This document shows positions 58,901 to 64,000 of a stretch of 64,000 nt of DNA, in pieces. Origin of the DNA: Sarcocystis neurona (Eukaryota; Apicomplexa; Conoidasida; Eucoccidiorida; Sarcocystidae); assembly GCA_000727475.1 (NCBI GenBank), contig KL647306.1, positions 2,215,642 to 2,279,641 on the forward strand, given 5' to 3'. The stretch's first letter is position 1. Every line of letters starts with the position of its first letter. The position numbers and the translations under genes were made by a program. The notes below the pieces were generated by a model that saw only the letters and a list, made by a program, of their open reading frames with translations, was not told where the DNA came from and made no database searches.

Positions 58901-61900
58901 GTAGGTAGATACACAGATACAAATATGTCCCGCAAACAGATCGTCAGAGAGGAGAGTCGCGGACGAGCAGCAAAGGGAGTATCCCTTCTCTGCATGCGCC
59001 GGCAACGAGGACGAGAATTGCCAGCAGCACCTAGGTGTGTTTGTCTGTATATAAAAGCATGCGCATGCATAAACTTTTCCCTCGCCATCTCTCCCCACAC
59101 GTATACACAGAGACAGACGGAGAAAAAACGAGAGAAAAGATCCACAGGGATGTACACACGGTGAACCTCATGTAGTTGTAGACACGCACATACACATATA
59201 TATATAAAGATATATACATATATAGACGTAGATACAGAAATATATACAGAAAGAGAGGGGGAGACATAGGTATATGAAGATATTAATATATGGAGATATT
59301 AATATATATAGGCATAAATATGTATGGACATGAGTATATAGAGACATAAATATAGAGATATTAATACATACATATATACATACATACAAATTTAGAGACA
59401 TAAATATGTAGATACAAATACATACATATAAATATGTACATATAAATATATATATACACGTAAATGTATGTATATACATAGATGGATCGATATATTAATA
59501 TATAGAGATATTAATATATAGATATATTAATATATAGAGATATAAATACACAGAAATGTGAATATACAGAGATATTAATACATATATAAACACATATAAA
59601 TATATACATATAAATTTATACATATAGATACATACATATGAATATATAGACACAAATATAGAGATATAAATATATACGTGTAAACATATACACATACGTA
59701 TATAGATATAAATATATAGATATAAATATACACACGTAAGTACACAGATATAAATATATACACATAAATATATAGACATGAACATATAGATATAACTGTA
59801 TGGATATAAATGTATAGGTATGAATATATATAGATATAGATGGACTAGACAGACATAGATATACAGAGAGATATCAATATATAGATATATAGATCTGTAG
59901 ATTTGGATACAGGTAGATATATGTAGACATATATATAGATATATATACATAGATATAGATAGATATACACACACATACAGACATACATATGCAGATATAC
60001 ACATATACAGATAGGTGTACAGATATAGATATATAGAGAGATACACAGATATAGACACCGACATAGATATAAATATACACACAAACACATACATATACAT
60101 ATATACACATATAAATATATACATATACAGAGAGAGATACATATATATATATGGATATAGACACGTTTATACATGCGTAAATGCAGCTTGACGCATGTGG
60201 GCTTCTTCTATCCTTCCACACGTTTATGCCCATGTGAACAGGGAGCGGAAGGACGGCAGAAGATTGCTGCAGACACACATACAGATGCGATGGGGACGTC
60301 GGTATGCGGGTGTGTTCATGCACTCGTCGCTGTCCCTGCGTGCACGTATTCGAGTGTACGTACACCACAGGAAGGCGAAAAAGTGCAGCAGGAGGAAAAC
60401 GCCGACTTCGACAGGAGGAGCGTTTCGAACGGAAAGTAGCGACCGTTCAACGAACGTCCCACACAGGCGTATACTCCAAATTATCCCCCTACCTACGTAG
60501 ACGCAGTTCTGTCAACTTCCTTTCTGCTCTACCACACACCGGCGCAGACACAAATCCAGAAGTGCTCTTACGAATACATTTACCACTCTCTGTGTGTCTC
60601 CGTGTCTCCCTGTGTCTCCGTGTCCCCGTGTCTCGGTGTCTCCGTGTCTCTGTGTCTCTGTGTCTCTGTGTGTAGATACACACATACAGCCAAGAAGGAG
60701 AGCCGTTCCTTCGCTATCTGCGGACGCTCGCATGCGTGCGGACGGGTCCACACACGCCATTTGATTAAGTGGTGACCACCGCGGCAGGAGCGCTGTCCAG
60801 GCGCGCGCACGAACGCATGTCGACGCAGCCGTATACGTACAGACACACACGCATGCCTGGGGGGCGGGGGCCGGGGTCGCGTCCCCCGCTACGTTAGCGC
60901 AGCAGTTGTGAGAGAGACACAGAGACAGAGACAGCGAGCGAAAGTACGCAAATGGTCTGTGTGGAGGGGCTGCTGGGGACGCGAGGGTGTGTTAGCTGCG
61001 CGCCTCCTTCCGGCAGGTCAAAGAGACGGGAAAGCAGAACTCTGCGTCGGCGAAAAGGACAACGGAGACAGCCTCTTCCGTATCTTGATGCACGCCCGTC
61101 TCCGTCCCCCGGACGGGAGCACACAGAGACAGAGGACAGGACAGAGAGACGGACAGAGACAAGGACAGGGACAGGCAGCCGGAGACACCGAGACAGACAG
61201 AGGGAGACGGCGACAGACAGGACGAATAGAGCGGACAACAGACGGGCAGACACAGAGACAGACACACATCCCCACCGCCGGAGCTTCACCCCAGACGTTT
61301 CGTGAACCGAGGACCCATACCGCCACCCCTACAGTCCACACGTTGCTCCTCTCTAGACACACACGTGGAGACACGGCGATCCTGGGTTTGATAAGGGGGA
61401 CCCGTCCTCCACACGTGCGCACGTGGAGATTGACAGGGGGACGCGGGTGCCTCTTCGAAAGAGACAAACGCAGCGGTTCGAGGAGAGTGCTGCTGGCCCC
61501 GTCGCTCACCTGGGACTCCCATACCCCACAGAGAAAAGAGTTTCGACTATAAAATAGTAGAAGTCCGCAGGAGAGTTAGCAGCACCGAGGCACCGTGCGT
61601 AATCGCCGCCGGTCGCAACTGCCAGACACACTGCCGCCAAGAAAATACCAAGAAACAGAAAACAGCGCAACAAAAGAAGCCCATTGCCGAGCCCACTGCC
61701 GAGGTGGCCTTCATTCACTCATTTGTCAATGCACTTCCCGCCCACGCAGAAACACAGATATACACACATATAGAGAGAGATACATGCACCAAGCTGGCCT
61801 TCCCCCACGCGTCTGTTCATAGAGTTCCCCCACACGGAGAAATACATATATGTATATATAGTCACGCAGGCACGCCAACCCGGCCTTCTTCCATGCGTTT

Positions 61901-62037
61901 GTCCATAGTTCCCCCACCTGTGGAAATATACACACATGTACTCACGTACGTGCCCTTTGGCTCTCGTCGCGGAGACACGAACGAGGCCGCAGAGGGCACT
62001 GCCCAGGAGTCAACATTGGGTCCACGTCCCTGTCCAT
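46952..62037 (-). CDS. Two-transmembrane inward-rectifier (Kir/KirBac-like) potassium channel, seven exons
   Basis: Exons in transcript order are 62037-61946, 61695-61510, 58485-58315, 53812-53689, 51919-51827, 49600-49468 and 47034-46952. They total 882 bases, or 293 residues plus stop. All introns are GT-AG and the phases match (2,2,2,0,0,1). M1 is at about residues 36-59 (LLLLRCFLFLGIFLAAVCLA), followed by a GGDY turn. The pore helix and filter are FYYFIVETLFSVGYG (76-90), and M2 is about 102-124 (IFVTPTVVSGVLLNSLVLGV). A basic membrane-interface cluster SKRKW follows. The cytoplasmic domain shows RISFRVINV, TPLEFLELPVTVT, IDSRDWGSPL, YELLTLLSFTD and VEIRDSFLGG, in the order of the Kir C-terminal beta-sandwich. 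It would form a tetrameric K+ channel in a plasma or organelle membrane. The start is the first ATG after an in-frame stop, with a good context (ATAATGG). The N-terminal slide helix is short and atypical. The introns are repeat-rich. Confidence 0.82.
47930..48345. repeat. CAG/GCA-rich tract in channel intron 6
   Basis: The plus strand carries CAGCAG, GCAGCAG and AACAGCAGC runs (antisense to the channel). They give Gln/Ser frames on the plus strand and Leu/Cys frames on the minus strand. No family content is seen. Long (TA)n blocks flank it at about 47650-47670, 47757-47820 and 48564-48620. Confidence 0.8.
49682..50140. repeat. Tandem duplication of about 248 bp in channel intron 5
   Basis: Copies start at 49682 and 49930 with CTGTCC then (T)GCGATAG or TACGATAG. 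They share GATGCTTGGAC, CGAGAAGGAT, GAGTGTATATAAGAAGG and TTCACAGCGCAC. Confidence 0.8.
50775..50977. repeat. Tandem duplication of 124 bp in channel intron 5
   Basis: Copies start GCACTCAGATATAT at 50775 and 50899. They share AACACCGCTG, TCTACTAGA and CGCAGGGGCA, and are separated by a (TA)n block. Confidence 0.8.
52015..52560. repeat. CAG/CCA-rich tract in channel intron 4
   Basis: The plus strand shows AGCAGC, CAACAGCAACAG and CACAACACACCCAAC runs. They inflate a plus-strand 311-codon frame (51533-52468, Gln/Pro/Ala/Thr-rich). That frame runs antisense over channel exon 5, so I treat it as non-coding. Confidence 0.75.
52883..53012. repeat. Tandem 70-bp duplication
   Basis: Copies start GTTCCCCTA at 52883 and 52953 and share ACAAGAGAAACGACC and ACACAAAAGA. 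Confidence 0.8.
53306..53576. repeat. Diverged duplication, period about 180 bp, in channel intron 4
   Basis: CGTACGTCTCTG and GTGTA(C/T)GAGACAG(C/T)CACGC then TGAATACAGGTA occur at about 53306-53395 and again at about 53450-53576. The second copy runs into the minus-strand frame below exon 4. This supports ending that exon at the CTG-GTGAGC donor (53689). Confidence 0.7.
55985..57200. repeat. CTG/CAG tract in channel intron 3
   Basis: Over 1.2 kb of dense CTG (plus) or CAG (minus) triplets opens all frames. Gln-rich minus frames reach 376 codons and Leu-rich plus frames 242 codons. The minus frames are on the sense strand of the channel gene. No frame shows a recognisable domain or a clear start. 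Confidence 0.8.
58085..58300. repeat. Degenerate 15-18-bp CTG-type repeat directly after channel exon 3
   Basis: Units such as TTGCTGCTGCTGTTCTC recur about ten times and end only about 15 bases from the donor of exon 3 (58314). Read on the channel strand they encode EQQQQENSSSKRT-like units in frame with exon 3. Confidence 0.85.
59190..60170. repeat. TATAGATA/AATATATA satellite, about 1 kb, channel intron 2
   Basis: The plus strand is an almost continuous series of ATATAGAT, AATATATA, ACACATAT and GATATAAAT words. It gives Ile/Tyr/Cys-only frames up to 215 codons on the minus strand, which are artefacts. Confidence 0.95.
60583..60675. repeat. GTGTCTC minisatellite
   Basis: About a dozen units of GTGTCTC(C/T) with small variants, in channel intron 2. 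Confidence 0.9.
61090..61270. repeat. GACAGA-rich minisatellite
   Basis: Irregular GACAGAGAC, GGACAG and GAGAC units in channel intron 2, about 240 bases downstream (in transcript sense) of the exon 2 donor. Confidence 0.8.
61706..61955. repeat. Three 86-90-bp tandem repeats filling channel intron 1
   Basis: Units begin GGCCTTC at 61706, 61796 and 61882. They share a GTCCATAG-like block, TTCCCCCAC or TTCCCGCCCAC, and a GAAA(T/C)A(C/T)A block. The array covers nearly the whole intron (61696-61945), and its third unit runs over the exon 1 donor. Confidence 0.8.
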
Positions 62038-62820
62038 TATTACGCTCCCGTTTTCTCTCCGGCCATACCGCTACCTGTTGTCTCTCCCTAGAGACAGGGG
62101 TGTATACACGTACGCGTGTGTGTCGGGTTTCTTCCCCGTCTCCCACTCTCTGTGTCTGTCTCGCCCTCTGTGTCTCCGCATCTGCGTGTGTCTCTGTCTT
62201 GTGTGTGTCTCGCTCTCTGTATGTGTCTCTGCTTCTCCAAACACAAGTGTGCATCTCCCTCTTGTGGGCACAGAAGTCAACTTCTGGCTGGTGTCGCACA
62301 CAGGCGAGACGCGCGCTCTGCTCGGCCTCTTCTTCTCTGCCGGGTGTCTCCCCCCCCACCGGGAGACAGCCCGTGTCTCCCCCGCCTCACCCCACACACG
62401 CATGCGCGACGGCCGCCACCGTGACAAACGCAGGAGCACAGCAGCGACAGCCAAGAGATGCCTTCCACATACATCCAGACGTGCCCCAGCCGTCCTTTCT
62501 CCGCAGGCGCGAATATATACATATACGTGTACATATGTACAGTATACATACATACATGTATTTGCATATGCAGTTGTCTCCGTAGATGCGCGGGGCTACC
62601 GCACACACCACTGCAGACAGGCGTGCAGCTGCTGCAGAAAGCAGGCTCCCATCAACGAGGGGACACGTGGGTATGTGCGCGCCGCGGCCCGTTGAAGAGT
62701 ATACAGAAGAGAGTACCAAAAACTGAAGTAATGGCCAGCAAGGAAAGACAAGCAGAGAGTGTCCTCTCCATACATGGACGTTGCGAACGACAACATACAC
62801 TGCAGGCCAGTCCTACAAAG

Positions 62821-63033
62821 TCACGGGACCAGACACACATCTGGTATATATATATACATATATACATACATATATATATCTACTTACCTATCTACCTACC
62901 CATATCCATCTACCCATATCCATCTACTCATATCTATCTACCTATATCTATCTACCTATATCTATCTATCTATATCTACCTACATTCATCTATCTATGTT
63001 CATCTATATCACGGGACCAGACACACATCTGGT
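62821..63033. repeat. 25-bp direct repeat containing a palindrome
   Basis: TCACGGGACCAGACACACAT followed by CTGGT occurs at 62821-62845 and 63009-63033, identical. Within it ACCAGA and TCTGGT form a 6-bp stem with a 6-base loop. Confidence 0.9.
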
Positions 63034-63490
63034 CTTTATCTATCTCTCTCTGTATATATATATATATACACATACATATATCTACTTATATATCTGCCTA
63101 CCCATATCCAGCTACCCATATCTATCTACCCATATCTATCTACCCTTATCTATCTACCCTTATCTATCTACCCTTATCTATCTACCTATATCTACCTACA
63201 TTCATGTACCTATGTCCATCTATATCTTTCTACGTATATACATCTGTATCAATCTGTCTGCCTATATCTGTCTACCTCCTACATCTATCTATCTCTGCTT
63301 ACATCTATTTATATGTCTCCCTACTTCTATCTCCCTAGATGTATCTATATCTATATACCTATATCTATCTGTCTGTATCTATCCACATCTATCTAATTCG
63401 ATATGTATATCTATCTACCTATATATCTATATCTATTTATCAATGTATATCTATCTATCTACCTACCTGTGTATCTATCTATGGATCTAT
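62868..63490. repeat. TATC/CTAC satellite
   Basis: Tetranucleotide-derived runs such as CTATCTACCCATATCTAT and near variants over about 600 bases. They open long Ser/Ile/Tyr/Leu frames on the plus strand, which are artefacts. Confidence 0.9.
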
Positions 63491-64000
63491 CTACATGTAT
63501 GTTCACCAAAAGACATAGACGTGTGTGTGTATATAGTCATGTGTACGTACATGTCCATATATATACGTATATATATATATATATATGGAGAGCTGTCGTT
63601 CTTCATAGATATACAAGAAGAGAAACGGAAGTCTTCGTGATATATGGATATAACAGAAAGAGAGACACATATATATACATATATGTGTCGGCTTGTAGTG
63701 CGCTCTTTCCTCGTGATATTGCCAAGTTTAGAAGAGCGCATGTCGCAGCAGCCTGGGCCGCCCACAACTTACTGGCGAGGACTGCGGACCACGCGACAAC
63801 AACGCAGAGGACGAGGAAAACGAGGTGTGGCCACCGCAAGGAGAGGAGGACGTGAAAGCGATCGTTAACGAGGAAGTCAATGTAGCTGTGTGTGAATCTC
63901 CAAGCGTGACGAATGTTGTACCGGCCACTTGCTCGTAAGAAGAAACACGCTTTCTTGCTTCTTCTTGCTCTTGCGGCTTCTTCTTCTTCGTGAGGACAGT

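Larger units (their letters stand above)
62038..64000. other. Upstream of the channel gene: repeat DNA, no supported gene
   Basis: The channel promoter should lie here. The region holds a TGTCTCT-rich block (about 62130-62240), a palindrome-bearing direct repeat, and a long TATC/CTAC satellite. The last 250 bases have mixed composition, with a hydrophobic minus-strand frame near 63720-63837 that lacks an ATG. Confidence 0.5.

Noticed and set aside
59495..60174. Long minus-strand frames of Ile/Tyr/Cys/Ser (up to 215 codons)
   Set aside because: Direct translation of the TATAGATA satellite.
62759..63640. 293- and 312-codon plus-strand frames rich in Ile/Tyr/Ser/Leu/Pro
   Set aside because: Direct translation of the TATC/CTAC satellite.

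Overview
The window looks like nuclear DNA of an apicomplexan, most likely a coccidian (Sarcocystis, Cystoisospora, Eimeria or Cyclospora type). The reasons are a plant-like calcium-dependent protein kinase (CDPK), mid-range base composition, genes split into short exons by kilobase introns, very low gene density, abundant TA, GT, GTAC and TATC simple repeats, and long CAG/CTG tracts. There are no bacterial operons, rRNA, recognisable tRNA, CRISPR array or intact transposon. Long open frames are therefore a poor guide here. By chance alone a handful of frames of 150 codons or more are expected in this much DNA, and the largest ones are read through CAG/CTG repeats. I placed genes by matching splice phase, splice signals and family motifs.

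Four loci are well supported. (1) 6035-6319, minus: a 94-residue protein with a signal peptide, one membrane segment and a basic, serine-rich tail. (2) 22160-32573, plus: a complete seven-exon CDPK of 558 residues with a kinase domain and four canonical EF-hands. Its activation loop begins DWG instead of DFG and its gatekeeper is Met. An acidic exon upstream (19286-20107) may be an N-terminal extension. (3) 41263-42072, plus: a single-exon Sec66-like subunit of the ER post-translational translocation complex. It is divergent from a Gln/Ser/Arg-rich minus-strand gene (40153-41127) across a 135-base shared promoter. (4) 46952-62037, minus: a seven-exon gene of 15 kb that I reconstructed from short pieces. 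It encodes a 293-residue two-transmembrane inward-rectifier (Kir/KirBac-like) potassium channel with an SVGYG selectivity filter and the complete C-terminal cytoplasmic domain. All splice phases agree and the sum of the exons is exactly 294 codons.

Layout: 1-6 kb is gene-poor with degenerate tandem repeats. 6-19 kb holds the small secreted gene and then a low-complexity, frame-switching zone (10.7-13.9 kb). 19-32.6 kb is the CDPK locus, with a CTG-rich intron 2 and a possible antisense reading frame inside intron 6. 32.8-33.2 kb holds the last two exons of an unidentified minus-strand gene, tail to tail with the CDPK. 33-40 kb has no confident gene but contains a perfect 18-bp-stem hairpin. 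40-42 kb is the divergent pair. 42-47 kb is ambiguous. 47-62 kb is the channel gene, whose introns carry most of the repeats, including a 1-kb TATAGA-type satellite and several local duplications. 62-64 kb is repeat DNA.

Functionally the two large genes fit together only loosely: one decodes Ca2+ and the other would set K+ conductance, both relevant to the ion-triggered motility and egress of these parasites. The sequence shows no direct link between them.
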